Below, in pieces: positions 26,043-35,616 of a stretch of 64,000 nucleotides of DNA (position 1 is its first letter; every line of letters begins with the position of its first letter). The notes under the pieces are model-generated. The model searched no databases. It was not told where the DNA came from and was given only the letters and a program-made list of their open reading frames with translations. The DNA comes from Alkalimarinus sediminis (GTDB lineage: Bacteria > Pseudomonadota > Gammaproteobacteria > Pseudomonadales > Oleiphilaceae), in contig NZ_CP101527.1 in the NCBI RefSeq assembly GCF_026427595.1, positions 2,451,501 to 2,515,500 on the forward strand, written 5' to 3'. The translations under genes were made by a program, and so were the position numbers.

Positions 26043-27635
26043 TTAAACGACACCCTGGCTTTTAAGGTAATCTTCATAGTTACCATTAAAGTCTACGATT
26101 CCGTCAGGTGTCAACTCGATAATACGAGTCGCCAAAGAAGAGACAAACTCTCGGTCATGGCTGACAAACAGCAACGTACCCGGATACTCTTCCAAAGCAC
26201 TGTTCAGTGATTCGATAGACTCCATATCCAAGTGGTTAGTAGGCTCATCCATCAGCAAGATATTGGGTCTTTGCAGCATCATTTTGCCGAATAGCATACG
26301 CCCTTGCTCTCCACCTGAAATAATCTTAACCGACTTTTTGATGTCATCTTGAGAGAATAACAAACGCCCTAATGTACCTCGAATAACCTGTTCGTCATCC
26401 CCTTCTTGCCCCCACTGAGCCATCCAGTCGAACAGGTTTTTGTCTTCTTCAAAATCTGCGGCATGGTCTTGGGCATAACTACCAAAAACTGCATTTTCTG
26501 ACCATTTTACAGAGCCTTCATCTAACGCCACATCACCTAGTAGAGATTTAAGCAGCGTTGTTTTACCAATACCGTTGGGGCCAATGATCGCAATCTTTTC
26601 ACCCACTTCAACCATTAGCTTGAGGTTCTGGAAAAGTGTCACGCCGTCATAACTCTTTTTAAGCCCGTTAGCCTCAAGAGCTAAACGGTGAAGCTTTTTC
26701 TCTTGTTCAAAACGAATGAACGGATTCACTCGGCTAGAAGGTTTAACCTCTTCCAACTTAATCTTATCAATTTGCTTGGCTCGAGAGGTTGCCTGCTTGG
26801 CCTTAGAGGCGTTAGCTGAGAAGCGACTCACAAACCCTTTTAGTTCTGCAATCTGAGCCTTTTTCTTGGCATTGTCTGAAAGTAAACGTTCACGAGCCTG
26901 GGTTGACGCCGTCATGTACTCATCATAATTACCTGGGTACAAACGTAGCTCACCATAATCCAAATCAGCCATGTGAGTGCACACACTGTTCAAGAAGTGT
27001 CTATCGTGCGAGATAATAATCATCGTACAGTTACGCTCGTTCAACACACCCTCTAACCAGCGAATGGTATTAATATCGAGGTTGTTGGTAGGCTCATCCA
27101 GTAACATGATATCTGGTGCTGAAAATAGCGCTTGCGCCAACAACACTCGCAGCTTCCAGCCTGGTGCGATTTCACTCATTGGGCCGTTATGCTGCTCGAG
27201 TGGAATACCTACGCCCAATAACAACTCCCCAGCTCTGGATTCAGCGGTATAACCATCCATTTCGGCAAACTCTACTTCCAGCTCTGCGACTTTAATCCCA
27301 TCTTCTTCTGACATTTCTGGCAGTGAGTAAATGCGATCACGCTCCTGCTTTACGTTCCACAGCTCATTGTGGCCCATAATAACCGTGTCGATAACCGTAA
27401 ACTCCTCAAACGCAAACTGGTCTTGTCGCAATTTACCAATTCGCTCATTAGGGTCGGTCATAACATTACCAGACGTCGGCTCTAGGTCGCCCCCTAAAAT
27501 CTTCATGAAGGTTGATTTTCCGCACCCGTTTGCGCCAATCAGACCATATCGATTGCCTTCGCCGAATTTTACAGATACGTTTTCGAAAAGAGGTTTCACC
27601 CCAAATTGCATGGTGATATTAGCTGTAGATATCAA
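26043..27635 (-). CDS. ybiT: ABC-F ATPase, YbiT type
   Basis: A 530-residue soluble ABC-F protein with two ATPase domains and no membrane segment. Walker A motifs are GANGCGKST and GPNGIGKT, the Walker B regions are [12 protein letters not shown] and [12 protein letters not shown], and the second signature is SGGEQGRM; the linker between them has the lysine-rich P-site tRNA-interaction character. The N-terminus ([19 protein letters not shown]) matches YbiT rather than EttA or Uup. ABC-F proteins act on the ribosome and relieve translation stalling. The start is TTG at 27635; ATG eight codons later would cut into the first strand. The small CPXCG gene follows 49 bases after its stop. Confidence 0.93.
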   Translation of the reverse strand: MISTANITMQFGVKPLFENVSVKFGEGNRYGLIGANGCGKSTFMKILGGDLEPTSGNVMTDPNERIGKLRQDQFAFEEFTVIDTVIMGHNELWNVKQERDRIYSLPEMSEEDGIKVAELEVEFAEMDGYTAESRAGELLLGVGIPLEQHNGPMSEIAPGWKLRVLLAQALFSAPDIMLLDEPTNNLDINTIRWLEGVLNERNCTMIIISHDRHFLNSVCTHMADLDYGELRLYPGNYDEYMTASTQARERLLSDNAKKKAQIAELKGFVSRFSANASKAKQATSRAKQIDKIKLEEVKPSSRVNPFIRFEQEKKLHRLALEANGLKKSYDGVTLFQNLKLMVEVGEKIAIIGPNGIGKTTLLKSLLGDVALDEGSVKWSENAVFGSYAQDHAADFEEDKNLFDWMAQWGQEGDDEQVIRGTLGRLLFSQDDIKKSVKIISGGEQGRMLFGKMMLQRPNILLMDEPTNHLDMESIESLNSALEEYPGTLLFVSHDREFVSSLATRIIELTPDGIVDFNGNYEDYLKSQGVV

Positions 27636-27879
27636 GTTCTTAGTCCAGAATTAGCCGGCTGCCATATTGGCAAAGCCAAGATGATGGTAATAAACCAGGA
27701 TAGAGACCTTACCGATTAGATGTCTATGCAACTTATTAATATCGCTAAACAAAGGGTAACGCCACAAAATTTCGGCGCACATTATGACATAATCCACCTT
27801 TTTAGACGAGTATTTGATACAAAACTCAAACAGGTGTTTTATTAGAGACCAAAGCTAATAATGGGTCAGGGTCACTGGC

Positions 27880-28362
27880 TTAAATGACTTTAACAATATC
27901 ATAGTGAACCGAACGTCCAGCGGTATTAATAGACACTTCATCGTCCACTCGCTTACCTAATAACGAACTACCCAGTGGAGACTGTGGAGTAACCACCATA
28001 CACTCCAGTTCATCAATAGCCACTTTTAGGCCACCAGAAACAGGGCCAATAAAAAGACATTTAGATTGCGACTGGTGGTCTTCTAGCGTCACTAACGCCG
28101 TAAGCCGAATGGGAGTTTGCTCAGTAAACTCAACTATCTCTAGCTTTTCATAGAGCACAATCGCCTGCTCCAGCTCTAATACTCTTCTGGACTGGCCTTC
28201 AGCAAGATAGGAGGCTTCTAATCCGCGGGTATCATATTTGTTTTCCGCCTTACTCTCTTCATTGGTAGCCGCTTCATGGGCTGCAGTTGCCGATCGAGTC
28301 GCATTATCACACTCTACACGCAGCTGATGCAGTATATGGTGACGAATTACTTCTTTGTTCAT
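27880..28362 (-). CDS. GreA/GreB-like transcription elongation factor
   Basis: A 160-residue Gre-like protein. The N-terminal half is a coiled-coil hairpin whose tip holds acidic residues (NEESKAENKYDTRGLEASYL); the C-terminal half has the FKBP-like Gre fold with TPQSPLGSSLLGKRVDDEV. It belongs to a proteobacterial family separate from true GreA and GreB, so whether it stimulates RNA polymerase cleavage or competes for the secondary channel is unknown. It follows the Kazal-like lipoprotein gene by 8 bases and is probably co-transcribed with it. Confidence 0.8.
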   Translation of the reverse strand: MNKEVIRHHILHQLRVECDNATRSATAAHEAATNEESKAENKYDTRGLEASYLAEGQSRRVLELEQAIVLYEKLEIVEFTEQTPIRLTALVTLEDHQSQSKCLFIGPVSGGLKVAIDELECMVVTPQSPLGSSLLGKRVDDEVSINTAGRSVHYDIVKVI

Positions 28363-28370
28363 CTACCGTT

Positions 28371-28640
28371 CTAATGCTCTTTTTTGGTAACTGAGTCTTC
28401 GCAGGCACCATCGTTGTATCCAACGACTTCCGTTCGTGAACATGCATTACAACCACTTGCATAAGTATTAAAATCGCCTTTCTCATCAAGACCGCAAACT
28501 GGCATATAAATCATCGTACAGACTTGCGGTCGTGGATCTTCACAAGCAGTGGCGACCGCTACTTTTTCAGCAGTAGTCGCACACCCCGAAAGTAGAACAG
28601 AGACGAACATTACACCCAATAAAGACTTAAGATTATTCAT
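28371..28640 (-). CDS. lipoprotein with Kazal-like domain
   Basis: An 89-residue lipoprotein: signal peptide with lipobox LSGC (Cys19), then a compact Cys-rich domain. The order C-x-VC-x-Y-x-PVCG-x-TYAS-x-C-x-C-x-GAC matches the Kazal serine-protease-inhibitor fold, including the PVCG and NTYASGCNAC segments. In bacteria such domains are uncommon and mostly uncharacterised; protease inhibition in the periplasm is an inference. It begins the pair with the Gre-like gene. Confidence 0.75.
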   Translation of the reverse strand: MNNLKSLLGVMFVSVLLSGCATTAEKVAVATACEDPRPQVCTMIYMPVCGLDEKGDFNTYASGCNACSRTEVVGYNDGACEDSVTKKEH

Positions 28641-28720
28641 ACCCAGTTTTCACCTTAACATTTGCAATAGGTACTAAAAATAAGGTTTGCATCAAACACT
28701 ACCGTACCAGTGCAACCTTA

Positions 28721-29473
28721 TCACAGCTCTTCTTGAGCAAGAATACTCAGAGCCTCTTTAAGCTTAATTTGTTTACCCTGCAATGATTTAACCAAATATG
28801 TACCTTGAACACACTGCATATAAGCATTATCTGATGCCCGCCGAGGCTCCGCTCTTGCGAGTTCGTCACAATACTCTCTTAGCTCTCCCAGACAGGTTTC
28901 AAGCTCATGCAGCATCACCTCTACGCCGGTCATTTGGTCTCTTGCGATTGCGAGATAGCGCTCTCTTTCAACCTCATCATTGAATGGGTGCCACTGGCCA
29001 ACAGTGTCGTCGTTTTGCGGCAATGAATGCCCACTATTATCTGATGATTTCGGCACAGGCTCCGCCCGCCGTTTAGCCAAAATAACAGCGGCCAATCGTT
29101 TATCAGTTCGTCCAATATGGTTGATCAGCCAGTTCTTCAAATATGAAAGAATCACATTGCAGTCTTCAACAGATACCTGATTAAAATCTTGCTGTACCGA
29201 CTCTATCTCTTTTTCAAATTGCCGGTGCTGTAAGAGGTGGGCTTGGTGGTCACGCTCTTCGTAACGATACTGCCCCATCAGCTCTTCTTCTGTAGCGAAG
29301 TGAAAAACCGTATAGCTTTTCAGTTTTTCAAACACCTCACCCGCAGCCTCTAGGTCGAACTGATTACTCGCTAAGTCACTCAGTTCATTTATCAGGCTTA
29401 CGAGCACCCGATGCTGATAATCTATCTCATCAACCCCGGTTTCGTACTCGCTCTTCCACTCAAATATTGCCAC
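28721..29473 (-). CDS. bacteriohemerythrin with C-terminal extension
   Basis: Oxygen- or iron-binding four-helix protein. The hemerythrin domain covers about the first 135 residues with the expected di-iron ligands: His in DYQHRVL, His and Glu in HFATEEELM, two His in DHQAHLLQHRQF, and His and Asp in NHIGRTDKRL. A further about 100 residues, mostly helical, follow a polar linker and match no family I know. I prefer the GTG at 29473, giving VAIFEWKSEYETGV as the start, typical for the family, with AAGG upstream; TTG at 29497 would add eight residues. Possible roles are oxygen sensing or delivery near the membrane. Confidence 0.85.
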   Translation of the reverse strand: MAIFEWKSEYETGVDEIDYQHRVLVSLINELSDLASNQFDLEAAGEVFEKLKSYTVFHFATEEELMGQYRYEERDHQAHLLQHRQFEKEIESVQQDFNQVSVEDCNVILSYLKNWLINHIGRTDKRLAAVILAKRRAEPVPKSSDNSGHSLPQNDDTVGQWHPFNDEVERERYLAIARDQMTGVEVMLHELETCLGELREYCDELARAEPRRASDNAYMQCVQGTYLVKSLQGKQIKLKEALSILAQEEL

Positions 29474-29567
29474 AATACACTTAACCTTAACGTTCAATAA
29501 TACGTTCGCAATTGCACTTTTGTTATAAGCATAGCAGTTGAACTAAAAACCTGCGGGAGTTATAGGA

Positions 29568-30563
29568 TTGAAAAAAATTGACACCAACATCATCACCGGT
29601 TTTTTAGGTGTGGGTAAAACTACCGCTATTATCAAACTGCTAGAAACAAAGCCTGAAAACGAAGTATGGGCTGTACTCGTTAATGAATTTGGTGAAGTCG
29701 GTGTGGACGGTGCCTTACTGAATGGTAAAGGTGCTTACGTAAAAGAAATACCTGGCGGCTGTATGTGTTGCGTAGCCGGTCTACCCATGCAAGTGGGCCT
29801 CAATCTACTTATATCGCAAGCAAAACCCGACCGGCTATTAATAGAGCCAACAGGGCTTGGCCACCCCAAGCAGATCATCGAAACATTAACCAATAAACAT
29901 TACCGTGATCTCTTGAGCTTAAAGTCAGTCATTACGCTAGTAGACCCCAGAAACTTAAACAACAACCGTTATTTAGAAAATGACAACTTCAATGACCAGT
30001 TAGCAGTAGCAGATGTTGTTGTGGCAAATAAAACTGACCAGTGCCATGAGTTAGACCAACAACGTTTCAAGCACCACTTAGAGCATTACGACCCACCGAA
30101 GCAAGCTTCCGGTTGGGTTTCACACGGCCAGATAGACCCTCATTGGCTCGATTTCGACCACCAAAATACACCCATTAAACCCTCTCATTATCATACGACT
30201 AAACCCTCAGAGCATAAGACAAAAGGGGCGCTACCCGCACCCGCTATGACCTTGGAAAAAGACGAAAGATTTACCCGGAGGGAAAACAGCGGACAAGGAT
30301 TTTTTAGTTGCGGTTGGTTGTTTCATGGAGGTGCAGAGTTTGACTACAACAAGCTATACACGCTCATGACAGGGCTAACGGCTGATAGGTTAAAAGCAGT
30401 CATTAAAACCAATAATGGCGTCTATACTTTCAACTCAGTCGCAGGGGTACTTTCAATGACCCCCATAACAGACGCAGCTGATAGCAGAATAGAAGTCATC
30501 AACGATACTGCACTGCCGTGGGATCAGATTGAAGCGTCATTACTCAACTCTGTGATAGATTAA
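29568..30563 (+). CDS. CobW/YjiA-family GTPase (COG0523)
   Basis: A 331-residue G3E-family GTPase, a metal-chaperone-type protein. It shows the Walker A GFLGVGKTT near residue 11, the metal-binding GGCMCC near 64-69, EPTGLGHP, and NKTD for guanine specificity. A His-rich stretch (HYHTTKPSEHKTK) separates the GTPase from the C-terminal CobW_C domain (SCGWLFHGGAEFD). Members deliver zinc, cobalt or iron to target enzymes; the metal cannot be told. The start is TTG at 29568 with GGGAG eight bases upstream. It is divergent from the bacteriohemerythrin gene; no Zur-type palindrome was recognised. Confidence 0.88.
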   Translation: MKKIDTNIITGFLGVGKTTAIIKLLETKPENEVWAVLVNEFGEVGVDGALLNGKGAYVKEIPGGCMCCVAGLPMQVGLNLLISQAKPDRLLIEPTGLGHPKQIIETLTNKHYRDLLSLKSVITLVDPRNLNNNRYLENDNFNDQLAVADVVVANKTDQCHELDQQRFKHHLEHYDPPKQASGWVSHGQIDPHWLDFDHQNTPIKPSHYHTTKPSEHKTKGALPAPAMTLEKDERFTRRENSGQGFFSCGWLFHGGAEFDYNKLYTLMTGLTADRLKAVIKTNNGVYTFNSVAGVLSMTPITDAADSRIEVINDTALPWDQIEASLLNSVID

Positions 30564-30603
30564 CGATTAACGATTAACACCAAGGAGTAAGCGCTCCTAA
30601 ACA

Positions 30604-31125
30604 CTACTTCCTCTGAGGTGGATAATTAGTGAACATTTCAGTCACTAACTCATTAATCAGCGCTGTCCGGGCATCTGGTTTCATCTGCTCGGTTAGACGC
30701 TTTTGAGAAACCGCTCGCCAAATCACACGATTATCTTGGGCCTCTACAATCTCTACCACTAGCTTGCCTTCTTTAATCTCCCGAGACCTAACCGGTGTAT
30801 GCATCCCAAAACCTAGATGATTGCGAGACATGCCGACACCATAACTAACGCCAGTAGATTCAATGCGGATCTCTTCTTCAATTCGATACCGAACTATTAA
30901 AGACGCATCGTTATCAACCTTTGTGTAACCTTTATTTTCTAACTCAGTTAAAACAGCCTGATGAATGCGGGACCGATCAAGACTTTGCGTATCACCGTTT
31001 TTAGCGCGTTCAAACTCGAATGTTTTATCCTGCTGAAAGTTGGCTCGGTCATCATAGTCATACACAACAGGGGCCGCACACCCCGCTAACATTAAACAAC
31101 TTACTAGCAACAATAAAAAACGCAT
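30604..31125 (-). CDS. DUF4136-family lipoprotein
   Basis: A 173-residue lipoprotein with lipobox LAGC (Cys16). The mature sequence (YDYDDRANFQQDKTFEF, then a helix with HQAVLTELENKGYT and a strand with DASLIVRYRI) matches DUF4136, a family of small periplasmic lipoproteins of unknown function in proteobacteria and Bacteroidetes. Convergent with the CobW gene. Confidence 0.8.
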   Translation of the reverse strand: MRFLLLLVSCLMLAGCAAPVVYDYDDRANFQQDKTFEFERAKNGDTQSLDRSRIHQAVLTELENKGYTKVDNDASLIVRYRIEEEIRIESTGVSYGVGMSRNHLGFGMHTPVRSREIKEGKLVVEIVEAQDNRVIWRAVSQKRLTEQMKPDARTALINELVTEMFTNYPPQRK

Positions 31126-31315
31126 TAATCATTCCACCTATAAATATTCACGACTGCATGACTATCTTATGAGAATTGGCTGCCGACCACCAACTTCATT
31201 TTAAACAGCCACTCGCAGACTGCACACAAATGACTTCAACCTATCAGTGCTAACACCCGGTATTTTCGTACAATGTGCGCTTGCCCTCAGTAACGAGCAA
31301 TATTAGTCGCTACCA

Positions 31316-31344
31316 TTGACAGATTTACCAAGATAGATTGTAAA
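31316..31344 (+). promoter_or_regulatory. sigma-70-type promoter
   Basis: A perfect TTGACA at 31316-31321 is followed after 17 bases by TGTAAA at 31339-31344. Transcription would begin about 45 bases before the lipoprotein start at 31396. Confidence 0.55.
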
Positions 31345-31395
31345 ACAATATCTTAGCCTAATAATAATCAGTCAATTGTTATCAATGAGAGAAGT

Positions 31396-32457
31396 ATGCC
31401 ATACCTAGCCAGAATGCAAGCCAAACAGAATAATCAAACCAGTACCAACACACACACTATTGGCAAAGGGTTTGGAGCATCACTATTGTGCCTGTCAGTT
31501 CTTGCAGGTTGCGCAAGCACCCCAGACCAACAAGACGCTATCGAGCCAAGCGACAATATTGTTCAGGTAGAGCAAAAGGCCACACCAGAAGAGGCCAGCA
31601 GCCAAGCTAGCACGACTGACTCTAGCGCGCCAACCGTTACCGATACGACTCCCCAGCCCAACGAACCAAATACGGCTAAGTTGACTCCTTCAGACAATAC
31701 CGCAACTGTCGACGCAAACACGGATAACATAGCAACGGCGCCTACAGAGCCACCTAGTAACAGCACTCCCGCCACGGCTGGCACAACTGTCGCCACAGAG
31801 ACCAACACGCAGATTCCAGACGACACTCAAACTGCAGAGGCACTCGGTACAACCACTGAGGGCGCAATGGCGGTTGCTGCAAACACAACACAGGAAGGAG
31901 CAGAAGTCACCGCATTGGAGTCCACAGAAGACGCAGCAACATCCGATGATGCAACAGTAAGTGGGGACAACTCACTCACTGCTGGTGAAACTATGGATGA
32001 AAACCAGGTACAGGCAGCAGAGAGCGCACCTCAACCAGTCACCCGTACTAAAAAAGACTTAGGTAAATCTTACGGTATATGGACGCTAAAAGATGCCGGT
32101 AATGGTTTTTGCAAGCTAAAAACTCCAACACTTCAAATTAGCGGTAAAGATTACTCATCTCAAATTTGGTTAGATATCGAAGAGCAAAAAGTGGTGGTAA
32201 ACGCTTATATGCCTCTAAATATCAACCACCCCAAAACAGGTATTCAAGTAGATAACCAACCATTAATGCCTTTTGCTGAAAAAGTTAGCTCTACCCGGGC
32301 AGTAGTCGTGGGCGACATGACGACCCAACTATCCTCAGGTAAAGAGTTGCGCATTTTTATCAACGGTAAAGAGGTCGGCAAACAAGTGCTGAAACGAGAT
32401 GTGAAACTAAATAATATGAATGCCGCTATTTCAGCACTTCGCAGCTGTGGCTCCTAA
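31396..32457 (+). CDS. lipoprotein with long Thr/Ala-rich linker and unknown C-terminal domain
   Basis: A 353-residue lipoprotein. A polar stretch of about 25 residues precedes the hydrophobic core and lipobox LAGC near residue 39, so a later start is possible though the only nearby ATG codons are the first and seventh. Residues about 45-215 are almost only Thr, Ala, Ser, Glu, Asp, Asn and Gln, a disordered spacer. The C-terminal about 135 residues (SYGIWTLKDAGNGFCKLKTP to ALRSCGS) form a compact domain with two cysteines that could pair. It resembles IalB-like domains only loosely. Probably outer-membrane anchored with the domain held away from the membrane. Confidence 0.6.
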   Translation: MPYLARMQAKQNNQTSTNTHTIGKGFGASLLCLSVLAGCASTPDQQDAIEPSDNIVQVEQKATPEEASSQASTTDSSAPTVTDTTPQPNEPNTAKLTPSDNTATVDANTDNIATAPTEPPSNSTPATAGTTVATETNTQIPDDTQTAEALGTTTEGAMAVAANTTQEGAEVTALESTEDAATSDDATVSGDNSLTAGETMDENQVQAAESAPQPVTRTKKDLGKSYGIWTLKDAGNGFCKLKTPTLQISGKDYSSQIWLDIEEQKVVVNAYMPLNINHPKTGIQVDNQPLMPFAEKVSSTRAVVVGDMTTQLSSGKELRIFINGKEVGKQVLKRDVKLNNMNAAISALRSCGS

Positions 32458-32532
32458 TCATCTTAGAAAGATTTGCTGTTTTAAAATTAGGCATCAGCCA
32501 AAACAATAATAATCAAACCACATGGCCATTGT

Positions 32533-33651
32533 ATGGTTGTAAAACTATTCGATGGCCAGCCGTACGAGACGCCAATAACTATGCTTTACTCAACACTCAC
32601 ACCCTTTAATAAGCCGCTGGCATCTATCTTTGCGGCCATCCTAGGCTCTTTAACCTTATTCAGCAGCGTTTCAATAGCAGAAACCGTCGCCCCCTCCTCT
32701 CTCAATAACAATAAAGTTCAGCAACGTACTTTTTGCGTTTGGGACCCAGTGGGCGCCGGCGGCCCGCTTGTTAGCATGGTTAAAGGACTTATTCCTAAGT
32801 CAATTGGTTGGGGAGTAAAACTCAATATAGAGGCCTATACCGACGAGAATGTTGCAGCCAATGACTTTAAGGGAGGAGTCTGTGATGCAGTTATGCTAAC
32901 TGATGCATCAGTTAGGGATTTTAACAAATTCACCGCCTCATTTAACGCGGTTGGCGCTATTCCGGGCGAGCCAGAGCTACGTACACTTCTAACGACACTA
33001 TCTAGCCCAAAGGCAGCCAAGTTAATGATACAGGATAACTACGAAGTGGCGGGCATCCTACCTATTGGCTCAGTATTTATTTTCGTACGTGATAAAGCGA
33101 TAGATAACGTCGAGCACTTTCAGGGGCAAAAGATGGCAGTTCTCAATGGTGACCCAGCAGGCACCATCATGGTCCGCCGAGTAGGTGGCTCTCCTGTGCC
33201 ATCAAGCCTGGCTAATTTTGCTGGCATGTTTAATAACGGTAGTGTCGATATTGTATTTGCACCTGCGGTCGCCTTTAATACCATGGAGCTATATAAAGGG
33301 CTAGGCGAAGGTGGCGGTATTTTAGAGTATCCCCTGCTTCATACGTCGCTGCAGGTGATTATTCGTCACGATGGTTTCCCTGAAGGTTACGGCCAAAAAC
33401 TGCGCGAGTATTCACTATCTAAGCTAGACAGTATGATCGAGGTGGTCAAAGCAGCTGAAAGCGAGATCCCTGAAAAATACTGGATTAAAATTGCAGAGAC
33501 CGACAAGAACCAATATAACGAATACATGCGAGAGTCTCGGTTATCTCTAAGAGATCAGGGGCTATATGAACCGAAAGCACTTCGTCTAATGCGAAAAGTT
33601 CGCTGTAAACACGTACCCAGTGATGGCGAGTGCGCATCTAAAGTTGAATAG
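32533..33651 (+). CDS. periplasmic solute-binding-like protein (DUF6091 type)
   Basis: A 372-residue exported protein. After about 24 polar residues comes a signal segment (IFAAILGSLTLFSSVSIAE), so the start may be the ATG at 32581. The mature part has the look of a two-lobe periplasmic binding protein: FCVWDPVGAGGP, a DUF-typical GVCDAVMLTDASV lobe switch, and PAGTIMVRRVGG. It resembles a family found in Marinobacter-like bacteria and annotated as putative solute-binding or RND-associated. No permease gene lies beside it; the next gene is a chemoreceptor, so a role in ligand presentation is conceivable but unproven. Confidence 0.6.
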   Translation: MVVKLFDGQPYETPITMLYSTLTPFNKPLASIFAAILGSLTLFSSVSIAETVAPSSLNNNKVQQRTFCVWDPVGAGGPLVSMVKGLIPKSIGWGVKLNIEAYTDENVAANDFKGGVCDAVMLTDASVRDFNKFTASFNAVGAIPGEPELRTLLTTLSSPKAAKLMIQDNYEVAGILPIGSVFIFVRDKAIDNVEHFQGQKMAVLNGDPAGTIMVRRVGGSPVPSSLANFAGMFNNGSVDIVFAPAVAFNTMELYKGLGEGGGILEYPLLHTSLQVIIRHDGFPEGYGQKLREYSLSKLDSMIEVVKAAESEIPEKYWIKIAETDKNQYNEYMRESRLSLRDQGLYEPKALRLMRKVRCKHVPSDGECASKVE

Positions 33652-33779
33652 TCACTGTCGATATATCAATTGGTAGGATAAACCTAACAACACAAAATCA
33701 TCCGCTATACTAAAACAAGACCTGATATATGGATCTTTTGGTTTTATTCTAGGGTGCAGTTGCACAAGGCGGATGACGA

Positions 33780-35417
33780 ATGATTTCATGGTTGCGTAAT
33801 ATTCGAATTGGCTATCGATTAGCACTTGTGGTTGCCATCGCAGCATTTGGTACGCTCATTTTGAGCATTGTAACGCTTAACGAATTTTTTAATACGAGCT
33901 ACACCGAACGCCAGTTAAAAACCAAACACCTTGTGGAAGCAAGCCACACCATTCTTGGTCAATATCACAACCTAGCGAAATCTGGAACGCTATCAGAAGC
34001 AGAGGCCAAAGATCGTGCTCTAGCCGATATCAGAGAACTTAGATACGGCAATGATGACTACTTTTTTATCCTTGATCATCAACCCTCTCTCATCATGCAC
34101 CCTGTCAAACCCGAATTACAAGGCAAGAACCTAGATCAATCAGCGGACCCTAATGGCAAACGACTATTCCGAGAAATGGTTGATATAGTCGAAAGTGAGG
34201 GTGAAGGGTTTGTAGATTACCTTTGGCCAAAACCCGGGTACGATGCACCGGTGGAGAAAGTTTCATTTGTAAAAGGGTTTACGCCTTGGAAGATGATTAT
34301 CGGTACAGGCATTTACATCGATGACCTTCGAGAACAGCAGTTTGCTTTTTTGAGCCGTTACTCTCTCATCGTTGTGCTATTGTCGCTCCCGCTCATTGGA
34401 GCATTAGTATTGATCATTATTAGTATTCGGCAACCCCTACAGGCAACCCTCAGTGCAATGGAGAATATCGCCCAAGGAGAAGGTGATTTAACACTGCGAC
34501 TCAACGACCACGGCAAAGATGAACTAGGGCGACTAGCCTCTTTATTCAATCAGTTCGTAGCAAGAACTCAATCCACGATACAAGAATTTAAAGATGCAAG
34601 CTTACAACTCAACACACTATCAGGGGAAATGAGTCAGGTAGTTGCGGCCAACAAACAAAGCACTGAACAAGAGAAAGTCGAAACACAAAACGCAGCGTCA
34701 GCAATTTCTGAAATGGCAGGTTCAACAGAAGATATTGCCAACAATGCCCAACAAGCGGCTCATCAAACAGAGTCTGGGTTAGGCAAAGTATCTCAAAGCA
34801 GTCAAGATATCAGCGCATCCATGTCGGGTCTGACGTTACTCGCAAATGAACTAGACAACAGCAAACAAGCAGTAAGCGAATTAACTGAGAACGCCTCAAA
34901 AATAGGCTCTATACTCGACGTTATACGAGGCATAGCCGAACAGACTAACCTGCTGGCACTCAACGCGGCTATCGAAGCTGCCCGAGCCGGTGAAGCAGGC
35001 AGAGGCTTTGCAGTAGTGGCCGATGAAGTCCGAGGGTTAGCTACCCGAACACAGGAGTCAACAGACGAGATTCAAACGATGATTCAACAAATTCAGAATG
35101 GCGTACAGGGTGTAACGCACTCGGTAGATGTGGCTCATAATCACTCTGTCGAGACCAAACAGTCTGCTGAAACCGCCGAAGCAATGTTAGCGGAAGTCAA
35201 CCATGCGATGCAGGAGATCACCTCAATTACTAGCCAAATTGCAACAGCTACCGAGCAACAAGCATCTGTCGCAAATGAAATCAGCAGTAACACCTGTAAT
35301 ATCGCTGAATTAGTGGATAAAGGCGCATCTGATTTTGACCATGTCAGCGACTCAGCTGAAGCCATACAGCGACTCAGCCAAGTATTGGCCGATAAAGTCG
35401 GCCAGTTTAAAGTTTAG
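33780..35417 (+). CDS. methyl-accepting chemotaxis protein with sCache_2 sensor
   Basis: A 545-residue chemoreceptor. Transmembrane helix near 12-34, single-Cache (sCache_2) periplasmic domain about 40-185 ([36 protein letters not shown]), second helix about 192-214, HAMP, then the cytoplasmic signalling hairpin with the conserved tip [19 protein letters not shown] and [12 protein letters not shown]. The C-terminus (KVGQFKV) has no CheR-tethering pentapeptide. sCache_2 receptors often sense small organic acids; ligand unknown. It is followed by a second receptor gene 199 bases away. Confidence 0.92.
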   Translation: MISWLRNIRIGYRLALVVAIAAFGTLILSIVTLNEFFNTSYTERQLKTKHLVEASHTILGQYHNLAKSGTLSEAEAKDRALADIRELRYGNDDYFFILDHQPSLIMHPVKPELQGKNLDQSADPNGKRLFREMVDIVESEGEGFVDYLWPKPGYDAPVEKVSFVKGFTPWKMIIGTGIYIDDLREQQFAFLSRYSLIVVLLSLPLIGALVLIIISIRQPLQATLSAMENIAQGEGDLTLRLNDHGKDELGRLASLFNQFVARTQSTIQEFKDASLQLNTLSGEMSQVVAANKQSTEQEKVETQNAASAISEMAGSTEDIANNAQQAAHQTESGLGKVSQSSQDISASMSGLTLLANELDNSKQAVSELTENASKIGSILDVIRGIAEQTNLLALNAAIEAARAGEAGRGFAVVADEVRGLATRTQESTDEIQTMIQQIQNGVQGVTHSVDVAHNHSVETKQSAETAEAMLAEVNHAMQEITSITSQIATATEQQASVANEISSNTCNIAELVDKGASDFDHVSDSAEAIQRLSQVLADKVGQFKV

Positions 35418-35616
35418 CCCCAGGCAATAGAGCACCCAATTAATCTGTTTATGGCCAATCGGAGTCGGCTAATTTAGACCAAACAAGCTTTCCGTTTAAG
35501 CGGTAAAGCAAAAAAAATAGATGTAATCACACAGCGTCATACACCACTAAAATCATGGTCTATACTGATGACATTACCTCAGTTTTGTTAACTTTTATTG
35601 TTGGTAGGTTGCCTAG

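Noticed and set aside
31350-31395. Fur box before the Thr/Ala-rich lipoprotein
   Set aside because: AATAATAATC and TTGTTATC resemble Fur half-sites, but they do not form the 19-base palindrome and A+T-rich DNA gives such matches by chance.
33652-33779. Flagellar sigma-28 promoter before the chemoreceptor
   Set aside because: TAAA and GCTATAC are present but their spacing (about 19) does not fit the 15-base consensus.
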